From: Virgibacillus chiguensis
GTDB taxonomy: Bacteria > Bacillota > Bacilli > Bacillales > Amphibacillaceae
Direction of reading: 5' to 3'
Length of the DNA stretch: 64,000 bases
NCBI RefSeq assembly: GCF_900129865.1
Contig: NZ_FQXD01000007.1
Location: forward strand, 4,221 to 68,220
Under the pieces are notes generated by a model. That model was not told the DNA's origin. It searched no databases and saw nothing but the letters and a program-made list of their open reading frames with translations. The translations under genes and the position numbers were made by a program. Position 1 is the first letter of the stretch. The number at the start of each line of letters is the position of its first letter. This document shows positions 54,488-63,239 of this stretch, one piece after another.

Positions 54488-55377
54488 GCTATACTTTTTG
54501 GATTCTCTTAACCGGCTGTCTTGTCGGGCTTACTTGTGGTATTACAGGAGCGCTTCTTGTTTTACGGAAAATGGCAATGATCGCTGATGCCATTAGTCAT
54601 ACCGTTTTACTAGGTATTGTTGGGGCTTTCTTTGTTACCCAATCTTTAAGCGGGATTCCCATGCTTATCGGTGCAGGCATTGTTGGTATTCTAACGGCTG
54701 TTTTTGTGGAAATGCTTCATTCATCTGGGGTTCAATCGGATGCAGCAATAGGAATTGTTTTCACTTCCTTGTTTGCATTAGGGGTTGTCCTTATTTCTTT
54801 TATTGGCGACCAAGTCCATTTAGATGTACAGCATGCTTTAATGGGTGAAATTGCTTTTGTTCCATGGAACACGTTAACCATCAACGGGGTGAGTTATGGG
54901 CCTACTGCCGTGTGGATGCTCGGTGCTGTATTAGCGGTTAATCTCATTTTAATTACACTATTTTATAAAGAGATTAAAATGTCTACCTTCGACCCGCAAT
55001 TTGCAACTTTAATTGGGGTGCCAGTAATGATCATTCATTATCTACTAATGACCATGGTATCCTTATCCACCGTCGCTTCATTTGATAGTGTAGGTGCGAT
55101 ATTAGTTGTCGCCATGCTCATTGTCCCTGGAGCAACGGCTTATCTTTTAACGGATCGATTTTTTGTATTATTAATTTTAAGTGGTGTTATTGGCATTTTA
55201 TCTGCTGCCCTAGGCTATGGCTTTGCCATCCAATGGAATGTTTCCATCGCTGGTTCAATGGCAGTAGCAACAGGGGTATTCTTTATCGCCGCTTTCCTCT
55301 TCGGTCCAAAACAAGGCGTTGTAATTAAAAAGATCCGAGGTACAACTGGTAAAAAAACGGTCCAATCATCCACATAA
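54484..55377 (+). CDS. mntD: Manganese ABC transporter permease 2
   Basis: A 297-residue ABC-3 family permease paralogous to the preceding one: ADAISHTVLLGIVG, STFDPQFATLIGVP and SVGAILVVAMLIVPGA. The ATG overlaps the stop of permease 1 (ATGA), with GGAGGAAG inside that gene. Two different permeases after A and B is the MntABCD arrangement; ZnuABC has one. Confidence 0.9.
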   Translation: MSYTFWILLTGCLVGLTCGITGALLVLRKMAMIADAISHTVLLGIVGAFFVTQSLSGIPMLIGAGIVGILTAVFVEMLHSSGVQSDAAIGIVFTSLFALGVVLISFIGDQVHLDVQHALMGEIAFVPWNTLTINGVSYGPTAVWMLGAVLAVNLILITLFYKEIKMSTFDPQFATLIGVPVMIIHYLLMTMVSLSTVASFDSVGAILVVAMLIVPGATAYLLTDRFFVLLILSGVIGILSAALGYGFAIQWNVSIAGSMAVATGVFFIAAFLFGPKQGVVIKKIRGTTGKKTVQSST

Positions 55378-55389
55378 AAGCATTTTTAT

Positions 55390-55423
55390 TCTGTGTGAGG
55401 GGGGCTTATCTCCCTCACACAGA
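55390..55423 (+). terminator. Terminator of mnt operon
   Basis: A perfect 12-bp stem TCTGTGTGAGGG/CCCTCACACAGA with a 10-nt loop, 12 bp past the last permease; the trailing T run is weak. Confidence 0.65.
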
Positions 55424-55639
55424 TTACTACGATTTCAAAGGGGATGACGTAAACGCCTTTGGATAGAAAAAAGTTTGCTACATCTTTTTGGCGAAAAACG
55501 TTGTCGCTTTGTATGAATACCCTCGCAAAGCGTGCTTTAGGGTAGCTACTGACTAATGCAATGCGAACCATGAGGTTTCTCATAGGCTTTAGAACGTTTT
55601 CTTGTCACGCGATTTCTAGAGTATAATTATAAATTCAGC

Positions 55640-55925
55640 ATGCACTGCCATCGGGGCTTTGATCAGGGCATAACCTCAATTAGTTGCCATGTTTGAAACT
55701 CTGGAGAATTGACTTAGAACCCGCCATCCTTCACCTTGTTTACGATCGTGGTGTATATCTGCGGCGGCTACAGAAAATCTAGCCACATAAGGGTTCCTTC
55801 CGCTTTTTTATGGTACCACGACCGTACTCTTCTATGCTCTCGCTGGCAGGACCCCTATACCCAACACAGCGAATCACAAAGAAGAAGCTCAAGGTCAAGG
55901 ACAAGCAGCTAACGCTGTGACTATA
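55640..55925. other. GC-rich structured block, probable mobile-element end
   Basis: About 285 bp, clearly richer in G+C than the flanks and non-coding. Structure: ACGATCGTGGT (55742) pairs with ACCACGACCGT (55815) with one mismatch, enclosing GGCTA/TAGCC (55766-55784). Its placement near an IS110 remnant suggests a leftover non-coding IS110 end (the region that encodes the guide RNA in that family), but I cannot prove it. Confidence 0.4.
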
Positions 55926-56178
55926 GAGATTTCCTGATTATGTATTCAGAGCTAACATCTACAAAAGGGGATTTACACAAAATTATTGACACACCCGACG
56001 AAGGATAAAGTAAAAAAATTATAAGTAATAGTAAAAAATATGGTATACCGTTGAAGAGTAAAAATACAAAGCGCAATAACTGATAGTGTAGAAAAAAGAA
56101 ATGGCATTGTTCTCAGTCTAAGGAAGAACTAATGCCATTAACTACATAAATAACACTTTAATTATTTATTTTTTAACT
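55926..56178. other. AT-rich intergenic, nothing identified
   Basis: Very AT-rich stretch downstream of the small membrane gene; contains no ORF, repeat copy or terminator I can support beyond a weak GAACAAT-type dyad near 56110. Confidence 0.35.
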
Positions 56179-56472
56179 TTATTTACTTGTTTTTTTGTTT
56201 ATAAAAAATAAACTTAATAAGAATACTACCCCTGAAATGATTGAAAGGATAAAATTCATTGAACCCGGAGACTTATTAAACTCATCAACTATAATTCCCT
56301 CTTGAAATAATAGCACCGTGGCTATTACTAAAAAAAATATTGAGTTTAGCACCACATGATAGTTACTTTTAATTTTATTTTGAAAGAAACGTAAATATAG
56401 AAAATTAACTAAGGTGAAAAATAATATAAGATAAAATATAGGTGCTAGCAAAGTAAATTCTTCTCCTAACAT
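56179..56472 (-). CDS. Small hypothetical membrane protein
   Basis: A 97-residue protein with three hydrophobic spans (about 8-28, 40-58, 72-91) and a Lys-rich tail. AAGGAGGATG stands before the ATG, so it is probably expressed. Markedly AT-rich and set between mobile-element debris; likely acquired. Not recognised. Confidence 0.6.
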   Translation of the reverse strand: MLGEEFTLLAPIFYLILFFTLVNFLYLRFFQNKIKSNYHVVLNSIFFLVIATVLLFQEGIIVDEFNKSPGSMNFILSIISGVVFLLSLFFINKKTSK

Positions 56473-56720
56473 TTAACATCCTCCTTCATTGTTTGTCACA
56501 ATATTATAACATAAAAAATTGGCATTTTTACAAGTATTTGTAATCATTGCAATAAATAGAATATATAGATAAAAGACCTGTGGTAGTATGTCAAGTAAAA
56601 ATTAAATAGTTTTTTAGTTATCAAGGTACAATTTGCTTAAAAAAGGCAACACTAAACCGACTCCAGTAAATATGTGTAAAATACTGCAAATTACTCAAAG
56701 GATTAGAAGCTAATTATGCT

Positions 56721-57060
56721 TCATGTATTGACGCTCCTTTGTGGCGTGTAAATTTGGTTTTTGCGCAGTAGCGCAACCACCAAACGCACTAATTTTCTTG
56801 CAGTTAAGACGAGGGCTCTTTTGTATTGATGCTTTGGTACTTCATCGAACTTCTCGCGTAATACTCTTTGTATTCAGGAACATGCCTTCTTACCAAGTTG
56901 GCGGCTTCAACGAGTAATAACGGAGATACTGATTTCCATTACGCGATAACGATGTGTCGCCAGCTGTAAAGCGACTAGATTGGTGTTTACGCCAACAGAG
57001 TCCTGCATATTTGGCGATCTTCGCTTCGTGAATTGTCCCAAATGATCCTAAGACCATTAT
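56721..57060 (-). pseudogene. IS110-family transposase remnant (C-terminal part)
   Basis: Reading the minus strand, IHEAKIAKYAGLCWRKHQ and RFTAGDTSLSRNGNQYLRYY give the Transposase_20 region of IS110 proteins; after a frameshift the frame goes on with LVEAANLVRRHVPEYKEYY, and after another with KKFDEVPKHQYKRALVL and ARKLVRLVVALLR, ending at TGA 56721. The N-terminal DEDD domain is missing. At least two frameshifts plus truncation make it dead. Confidence 0.8.
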
Positions 57061-57146
57061 CTAGGAACATCACGGAACGTCCAAGACATTTGACATATTA
57101 TCTTAGGTCTTTACTAATTCATGAGTTTGTCCAAACCAAGTTACTT

Positions 57147-57272
57147 GGAACGGAAGGCGGCGACTCCAGCGGGAAAAGCATAAGACTTGAGACCCCGCAA
57201 CGAGCGTTTTTTGCGAGTGAGGAGGCTCAAGCCATGCCCGCGGAAAGCGTCCGCCTACAGTGGAAAGTAACG
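57147..57272 (+). repeat. Common Bacillaceae intergenic repeat (family C)
   Basis: GGAACGGAAGGCGGCGACTCC ... GACCCCGCAACGAGCG ... GAGGAGGCTCAAGCC ... CGCGGAAAGCGTCCGCC. From memory this G+C-rich block occurs in many copies in Bacillaceae genomes; only one copy is in this window. It lies where the IS110 remnant loses similarity. Confidence 0.65.
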
Positions 57273-57518
57273 GTAGCACTAGCTGCAATCCCAAATAAAA
57301 AAGGAAGCGATCTAATTTCGATATCAAATCCATATTTTTAAAAGCTGTGGTCAATTGATTCTCATTGGCGCTACAGCTTTTTCCTTTTTTAGGAAAGAAA
57401 AGCGTCCTCCATATACTTGCGACAAGCCTAGTTTTTCTAATGACCTTCAGCGAAAATACAGATGTTAACGTATGATTTTCCATGGAAGGGGGAAATATCA
57501 TAATAGGAGGAATGGAAT

Positions 57519-57869
57519 ATGAAAAAGCAATTTTTAGATATAGAAGCGTTTAATAAACTTTTACAAAAATGGAATGGAAAACAGATAAAAGTTTCCAAAC
57601 AAGAGTTAAATGATTATGATGAGGCAATTATTGACTTATCTGCAATTACGTATGAGACACATACACGTCGACTAGATGACTATGAACCTCTACATACATT
57701 ACAACTAAATGGCGCCGGCAAAGTTAAAACCGATTATAAATCCTATCAAACACTCCCTACATTCATATATGAAATCCCTTTAGAGAACTCATCACTATAC
57801 CAATTTGACGGCGAGCGCTTTGCTTTGGTGACGGATCGGGCTATCTATACAATTGAAATTTTCCAGTAA
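57519..57869 (+). CDS. Hypothetical protein
   Basis: A 116-residue soluble protein I do not recognise: DIEAFNKLLQKWNGKQIKV start, centre ETHTRRLDDYEPLHTLQLNG, end FALVTDRAIYTIEIF. AGGAGGAATGG before the ATG indicates real translation. Monocistronic, next to repeat C. Confidence 0.65.
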   Translation: MKKQFLDIEAFNKLLQKWNGKQIKVSKQELNDYDEAIIDLSAITYETHTRRLDDYEPLHTLQLNGAGKVKTDYKSYQTLPTFIYEIPLENSSLYQFDGERFALVTDRAIYTIEIFQ

Positions 57870-58060
57870 GTCTTGAGAGTTAAGAAGAAAAATAGGAGTT
57901 TAGAGACTTTTTTTCATTTATCTTGCTCCATATACAGATACAATGCGCTTCATAGCAAGTTTCCTAACAACAGAAAGATCCGAAATAAAAAGCCAGTGCA
58001 CAAACAGCAATTACCGTTTTATGCACTGGAAATGCAACACAATATCTATATTGTTTTTCC

Positions 58061-59227
58061 TTACGTTTGTGCTGTTACAACTTGTTGGGTGAAAAACGCC
58101 TTTAGCGCCTCATAAATATCTTTTTTCTCTTTTACGATATAATAGCGAAATTTTGGATTATCCAATTGGTCAAACGTACGCATTAACGTCGATCTCCTGT
58201 GAAAAGTGTTCACCTCTCCGTAACCAAACATACTTGAAAAACGCATTAACTCTTCTACCAGCTCTATACATAACGGATTATCAGAGGTCATATTCTCTCC
58301 ATCTGAAAAATGAACGGGATAAATATTATAGCGTGAAGGAGAATACGTTTTTTTGATAAGTTCCAATGCTTTTAAATAAGCAGAAGAACATATGGTGCCA
58401 CCGCTCTCTCCTTTGGAAAAAAAATCTCCCTCTGACACAACTTTTGCTTCTGTATGGTGGGCAATAAATTCAATATCCACTGTTTCATATTTTGTACGTA
58501 AAAACCTCGTCATCCAAAAGAAGAAACTTCTGGCTACATACTTTTCAAAAATCCCCATCGAAGCACTTGTATCCATCATAGCTAAAACGACCGCTTTAGA
58601 CTCTGGTTTTGTTATATCATTCCATGTTTTAAATCGCAAATCATCCTCATATATTGGCGTAATTCCTGGTCTTCCTTCTGTAGCATTACGCTTGATCGCT
58701 GTTAAAATAGTGCGCTTCTTATCTATATTTCCCATTAACCCTTTCTTACGTACATCATTAAATTCTGTTTTTTCCGTTATGATCTCAGCTTGTTCCTTTT
58801 CTTGTAGATTGGGGAGCTCCAACTGTTGAAATAGGGCGTGCTCAATTTCTTCTAAGGATACTTCTGCTTCATAGTAATCTGCCCCTGGCTGATCGCCCGC
58901 TTTTTTTCCTTTCCCAGCCGCCTGACCATCGCCGCCAGGTGCTCTAGCTATAATATCACCAACTTTACTATCCCCTTTTCCCTGTCCTACTTGTTTCGTT
59001 TTATCGTAGTTATAACGAATTTTATACTCATCTAATGATCGAATGGGGATTTTCATCACTTGTTTCCCATCAGACATAATAATATTTTCTTCACTTACTA
59101 AATCAGGCAAGTTATTTTTTATCGCTTCCTTCACCTTATCCATATGACGCGTTTGGTCTTGGTAACCTTTGCGATGGAGGGACCAATTTTCCTTTGAAAC
59201 GACAAAATTTCCTTTTTCCTCATGCAT
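58061..59227 (-). CDS. yhbH: Stress/sporulation protein YhbH (DUF444)
   Basis: A 388-residue DUF444 protein (YhbH/YeaH), partner of the PrkA/YeaG kinase. It has the [17 protein letters not shown] segment and a von Willebrand A-like domain with MIDAS sequence DTSASMG (about residue 218) and later [24 protein letters not shown] precedes ATG 59227. 311 bp downstream of prkA on the same strand with a repeat B copy in the gap. Confidence 0.92.
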   Translation of the reverse strand: MHEEKGNFVVSKENWSLHRKGYQDQTRHMDKVKEAIKNNLPDLVSEENIIMSDGKQVMKIPIRSLDEYKIRYNYDKTKQVGQGKGDSKVGDIIARAPGGDGQAAGKGKKAGDQPGADYYEAEVSLEEIEHALFQQLELPNLQEKEQAEIITEKTEFNDVRKKGLMGNIDKKRTILTAIKRNATEGRPGITPIYEDDLRFKTWNDITKPESKAVVLAMMDTSASMGIFEKYVARSFFFWMTRFLRTKYETVDIEFIAHHTEAKVVSEGDFFSKGESGGTICSSAYLKALELIKKTYSPSRYNIYPVHFSDGENMTSDNPLCIELVEELMRFSSMFGYGEVNTFHRRSTLMRTFDQLDNPKFRYYIVKEKKDIYEALKAFFTQQVVTAQT

Positions 59228-59537
59228 CGCATCCCCTCCTTCGTATTATTCAAACTAGTAATACGTTTCTATATCCTATGCATGAAGGGTAATATTATTG
59301 CATTATTTTGACTGTTTGGACATAATTTATTTTATAAAGCTTATTAGAAAAACTTGGCTTGTCATCAAGTTTTATGAGTAATTTTTCTTATACTATAAAC
59401 CTTTACACTTTTATACGTTCCTATATTAGAAAAAGTAGCTTATCGAAAAATCATTGTGTATCGAATAATATAAAGCTCTAGATAACAAAAGCACCCTCTT
59501 CGTTTTGGTAAAAGAGGATGCCTTTATTCATCGACCA
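59228..59537. other. Gap between prkA and yhbH
   Basis: Holds the repeat B copy at 59342-59430; on the minus strand GAGGGTGC-type arms around 59490-59520 may terminate prkA transcription. No gene. Confidence 0.4.
59342..59430 (+). repeat. Repeat family B, near full-length copy
   Basis: TTAGAAAAACTTGGCTTGTC, TTTTTCTTATACTATAAACC and TTTATACGTTCCTATATTA: close to the reference copy at 10542. Plus orientation, opposite to both flanking genes. Confidence 0.82.
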
Positions 59538-61433
59538 CTACCTATTCAACAAACTGCCTACATAACGAAGCAACTCATTCGCTGATACGGAATTATAGCC
59601 GTATTCATCAATTAGGCGAGCAATGACTTCATTAATCTTCTTTAGCTGCGATTCGTCTGGCGTTTTAGAAGACGTCGTTATTTTAACAACATCTTTTAAA
59701 TCAGCAAACAATTTTTTCTGAATCGCTTCACGCAATCGCTCATGAGAGTTGTAATCGAATCGCTTCCCTTTGCGAGCAAACGCCGATATTCGAATGAGGA
59801 TCTCTTCACGAAACGTTTTTTTAGCATTCTCCGAAATACCAATCTGTTCCTCAATAGAACGCATTAACTTTTCATCCGGATTCATCTCTTCCCCAGTCAG
59901 GGGATCTTTTAACTTATTTTTATTGCAGTACGCTTCTACATTATCTAAATAGTTATCCATTAATGTTTTCGCTGACTCTTCATAGGAATATACAAACGCT
60001 TTTTGCACTTCCTTCTTAGCTATTTCATCGTATTCCTTTCTAGCAACCGAAATATAATTCATATACGTTTCCTTATCATCATCCGAAATAGACGGGTGCT
60101 GACTAAGTCCTTCTTTTAAGGAACGGAGCACATCTAAAGCATTAATTGCTGGGACTTCTTTACGAATAATTGCAGAGGAAATACGATTGATAACATAACG
60201 GGGATCAATCCCATTCATCCCTTCGACCGGAAATTCATCCTTTAGCTCATCCACATCTGCTTGATTATACCCTTCTACACTTTCACCGTCATACAGACGC
60301 ATTTTTTTAATTAAATCCACACCCGGTTTCTTTGAATCTTCCAATCTCGTTAAAATAGAAAAAATAGCAGCTACTCTTAATGCATGTGGCGCAATATGGA
60401 CATGAGCCATATCGCTTTCACGAATCATTTTTTGATAAATCCTTTCTTCTTCGCTAACTTTTAAATTGTACGGTATCGGCATCACGATAATTCGTGAATG
60501 CAAGGCTTCATTTTTTTGGTTCGCAATAAAAGAGCGATATTCCGCCTCATTTGTATGGGCGACAATTAATTCATCTGCACTGATCAGCGCAAACCTACCC
60601 GCTTTAAAATTCCCTTCCTGCGTCAAGGATAATAAATGCCATAAAAATTTCTCATCACACTTAAGCATTTCTTGAAATTCCATCATCCCTCGATTCGCTT
60701 TGTTCAATTCCCCATCAAATCGATAAGCTCGTGGATCTGATTCTGAACCGTATTCTGCAATGGTAGAAAAATCAATGCTTCCAGTTAAATCTGCAATGTC
60801 TTGTGACTTTGGATCAGACGGGCTAAACGTACCAATCCCTACCCGTTTATCCTCAGAGAAAAAAATACGTTCTACGCGTACATCCTCTATTTTTCCATTA
60901 TATTCCTTTTCCAATCGCATCGTATTTAGCGGTGATAAACTTCCTTCAATGCGTATGCCATATTCCTCCAAAAATTCTTGGCGTAAATGCGGTGGAATTA
61001 GATGGAGAGGATCTTCCTGCATGGGGCAACCTTTTATCGCATAAACCGCTCCCTCATCTGTACGTGAATATTTTTCTAATCCCCGCTTTAGCATCGTAAC
61101 AATCGTTGATTTCCCACCACTTACGGGTCCCATTAATAATAAAATACGTTTACGTACATCGAGCCGTTTCGCTGCAGGGTGAAAATATTCTTCTACAAGC
61201 CGCTCAATTGCTTCTTCCAAACCAAATATTTCTTCACCAAAAAATTCATACATTCTTTTGCTATCTCGTTCCGTAATACCTGCACTTTTAATCATATTAT
61301 AAATTCGTGAATGAGCAGTTTGCGCTACTTCTGGACGTTGTTTAATGATGTCTAAATACTCCCCAAATGTCCCTTCCCACTTTAACTGCTGTTCTTCTTC
61401 TCGATACTGCTTTACTTTGTTAAGAATATCCAT
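59538..61433 (-). CDS. prkA: PrkA serine protein kinase / AAA+ protein
   Basis: A 631-residue PrkA (YeaG). N-terminal AAA+ core with Walker A GPVSGGKST at about residue 100 and Walker B-like FLWHLL region, then the C-terminal PrkA domain. In Bacillus it is a sporulation-linked kinase or Lon-like protein. Start ATG 61433 lies 6 bp after GGAGG and gives exactly the B. subtilis length; the extension to 61457 is rejected. Confidence 0.95.
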   Translation of the reverse strand: MDILNKVKQYREEEQQLKWEGTFGEYLDIIKQRPEVAQTAHSRIYNMIKSAGITERDSKRMYEFFGEEIFGLEEAIERLVEEYFHPAAKRLDVRKRILLLMGPVSGGKSTIVTMLKRGLEKYSRTDEGAVYAIKGCPMQEDPLHLIPPHLRQEFLEEYGIRIEGSLSPLNTMRLEKEYNGKIEDVRVERIFFSEDKRVGIGTFSPSDPKSQDIADLTGSIDFSTIAEYGSESDPRAYRFDGELNKANRGMMEFQEMLKCDEKFLWHLLSLTQEGNFKAGRFALISADELIVAHTNEAEYRSFIANQKNEALHSRIIVMPIPYNLKVSEEERIYQKMIRESDMAHVHIAPHALRVAAIFSILTRLEDSKKPGVDLIKKMRLYDGESVEGYNQADVDELKDEFPVEGMNGIDPRYVINRISSAIIRKEVPAINALDVLRSLKEGLSQHPSISDDDKETYMNYISVARKEYDEIAKKEVQKAFVYSYEESAKTLMDNYLDNVEAYCNKNKLKDPLTGEEMNPDEKLMRSIEEQIGISENAKKTFREEILIRISAFARKGKRFDYNSHERLREAIQKKLFADLKDVVKITTSSKTPDESQLKKINEVIARLIDEYGYNSVSANELLRYVGSLLNR

Positions 61434-62090
61434 GTCATTCCTCCATCCAGTGCTCAATTACTATAGCCTATGCAGGCACATACTTTATGATTCCTTGCCT
61501 ATTAAATTGCATCGGATGTAAGGAAGCGCAAGTTAGCTCATGCTGTGTAGTAGAACACACTTTCTTTAACTGTTCGAGAAGAACAACTCAGCTTGTGTTT
61601 CATTGATTTCCAAAATGGTTCAATGATCTCCTAAAGTTTACAATCTATTTGAACGCATTTTTTAGCAAGTTGGCTAATCTCCACCTATTTGTTAACAGAT
61701 CGTTTACTCATCGGAAGGCAGTTGCCATTCTACATGCAATGAATTTATAGCTTGTAGTAGTTGATTTTCACCTTGTATCTTATATTCCTTGATATCTTCC
61801 CCCCAAAAAATATGGCATGTGTTTCTAGCTTCGGCGTAAAATCGTCTTGTTCTAGTGAAGCAACACGAACGTTAATAACGGAATATTCAGAACTATATAG
61901 TTAGAAAATGGCATCTAAACACGGTTATGAAATAAGCTCCCCATTCATTTTAGTTTCCCTATATATATAGCATAAAATATGTAGCAGATGCATTTCAATA
62001 GATATCTTTTCTGGGTTATAATAGGTTAAATTCCAAATTCCTGTTACCACATATTATAGATACAGAGATTAGGATATAGGGGGGTAAATA
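61434..62090. other. Long intergenic region upstream of prkA
   Basis: About 650 bp. Apart from a possible gene remnant at 61704-61903 no gene, repeat or RNA was recognised. It must contain the prkA promoter near its left end. Confidence 0.4.
61704..61903 (-). pseudogene. Possible remnant of a small gene
   Basis: On the minus strand YSSEYSVINVRVASLEQ and FTPKLETHAIFF join, across a frameshift in a T/G run, to EDIKEYKIQGENQLLQA and HVEWQLPSDE before TAA. Amino-acid composition is protein-like, yet there is no start codon. Weak evidence; family unknown. Confidence 0.3.
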
Positions 62091-62348
62091 ATGGAAGGAG
62101 TTGATGAGTTTATAGTTCTAACGCTAATACATGGCTGTATTATATATGTATTAAGTATGTTGCTTAAAGATAAAAAAATAGTTCTTCCTATTATTTGTAG
62201 CTTACTTAGTATGATTTTACTATTTGTTAGCTTTAAGGAAGCTGGTTTTAGCGGAATGAATCTTGCCTTCATAGGTACATCTGCTCTAATTGCCTCCATT
62301 ATAAATATGTTTATTATTTCAATAATAATGTTCAAAAAAGACAAGTAA
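62091..62348 (+). CDS. Small hypothetical membrane protein
   Basis: An 85-residue protein with three hydrophobic spans (about 5-24, 29-47, 56-80) and a KKDK tail. GGGGGG with TAAATA before the ATG is a usable ribosome binding site. Convergent with the phosphonate permease, from which a terminator separates it. Not recognised. Confidence 0.55.
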   Translation: MEGVDEFIVLTLIHGCIIYVLSMLLKDKKIVLPIICSLLSMILLFVSFKEAGFSGMNLAFIGTSALIASIINMFIISIIMFKKDK

Positions 62349-62349
62349 A

Positions 62350-62374
62350 AACCGACGCAAGAGCTCCGTCGGTT
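62350..62374. terminator. Bidirectional terminator
   Basis: AACCGACG/CGTCGGTT with a 9-nt loop; preceded by A4 so that on the minus strand it ends in T4, closing the phosphonate-transport operon. Confidence 0.7.
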
Positions 62375-62381
62375 AAGACGT

Positions 62382-63239
62382 CTAATTCCGTACGCTAGAT
62401 GGGAAATAGCGATTTTTTAATTGGGTGGAAAACACTTCTAAAATAATCGCAATGATCAGGATAGCGTACGTAATGAATCCAACTTCGCTAAGATCAAAAT
62501 AGAATCCTGAAGCCATAAATAATTCAAAGCCAATACCGCCAGCTCCGGCAGCAGCTCCCATAGCAACTGCGACAGCAAAATTGATTTCAAAACGGAGGAA
62601 AGTCCAAGATAATATATATGTAAACGTGGAAGGCATAATACCGTGTATTACAACATGCCACCAGCTTGAACCTGTCGCTCTTAATGCTTCTAGAATACCT
62701 TTATCCACTTCTTCAAACGCCTCTGAAAAAGCTTTTACAAGATACGCAATGGAATGAAACAACATTCCTAAAACGGCAGCTTCACTTCCGAGTCCAGCAG
62801 CAATGGCAAAAATAAGTACCCATAATACAGTTGGAACCGCTCGAATAAAAGCGACAATAACACGAACAACCTTCGTCACCCATTCCTTTGATAAATTAGT
62901 TGCAGCCATAAGCGCTAAAAAGAACGCAATAACAGCACCAATAATCGTAGACAAAACAGCAAGACCAAGGGTAACCCCAACTTGATAAAACGCTTCTGCC
63001 CAAGTAAAATGATTTAGCGCTGGTTCAAAAAACATCACTTTTAAGTTTTGTCCCGTTTCTACAATGGCGGTCCATAACTCCAACCCTGTGTAATCAAAAA
63101 GCAGAAATGCAGTAACGGTTAAAACAAAAAGCAACATCATTGTCAGACGGATAACGCGTTCCGATTTACTTCCAGCTTTAATAGAAATACGTCCATTTCT
63201 CTTTCGCTTCATATACGTAGGGTTCGCTACTGTTTCCAT
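62382..63239 (-). CDS. phnE: Phosphonate-type ABC transporter permease (PhnE, second)
   Basis: A 285-residue binding-protein-dependent permease with about six helices and the EAA loop ILEALRATGSSWWHVVIHGIMP (about residue 185-206). Phosphonate/phosphate-ester importers of this family often use two different PhnE proteins, as here. It overlaps the upstream permease gene by one base (TAATG). The ATPase and binding protein should be upstream beyond the window end. Confidence 0.85.
   Translation of the reverse strand: METVANPTYMKRKRNGRISIKAGSKSERVIRLTMMLLFVLTVTAFLLFDYTGLELWTAIVETGQNLKVMFFEPALNHFTWAEAFYQVGVTLGLAVLSTIIGAVIAFFLALMAATNLSKEWVTKVVRVIVAFIRAVPTVLWVLIFAIAAGLGSEAAVLGMLFHSIAYLVKAFSEAFEEVDKGILEALRATGSSWWHVVIHGIMPSTFTYILSWTFLRFEINFAVAVAMGAAAGAGGIGFELFMASGFYFDLSEVGFITYAILIIAIILEVFSTQLKNRYFPSSVRN

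Noticed and set aside
51806-55377. Zinc importer (ZnuABC) reading of the metal ABC operon
   Set aside because: Two permeases, no His-rich loop in the binding protein and MntR-like rather than Zur-like boxes favour manganese, although zinc is not strictly excluded.
55386-55583. Minus-strand 65-codon ORF beside the mnt terminator
   Set aside because: No Shine-Dalgarno sequence, covers the terminator hairpin and resembles no family I know.
57033-57341. Plus-strand ORF of about 100 codons
   Set aside because: It runs through the IS110 remnant (antisense) and repeat C and has no ribosome binding site; the overlapping minus-strand ORF at 57103-57501 fails for the same reason.
57873-58115. Plus-strand ORF after the 116-residue protein
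   Set aside because: Overlaps the 3' end of yhbH in antisense and has no start signal.
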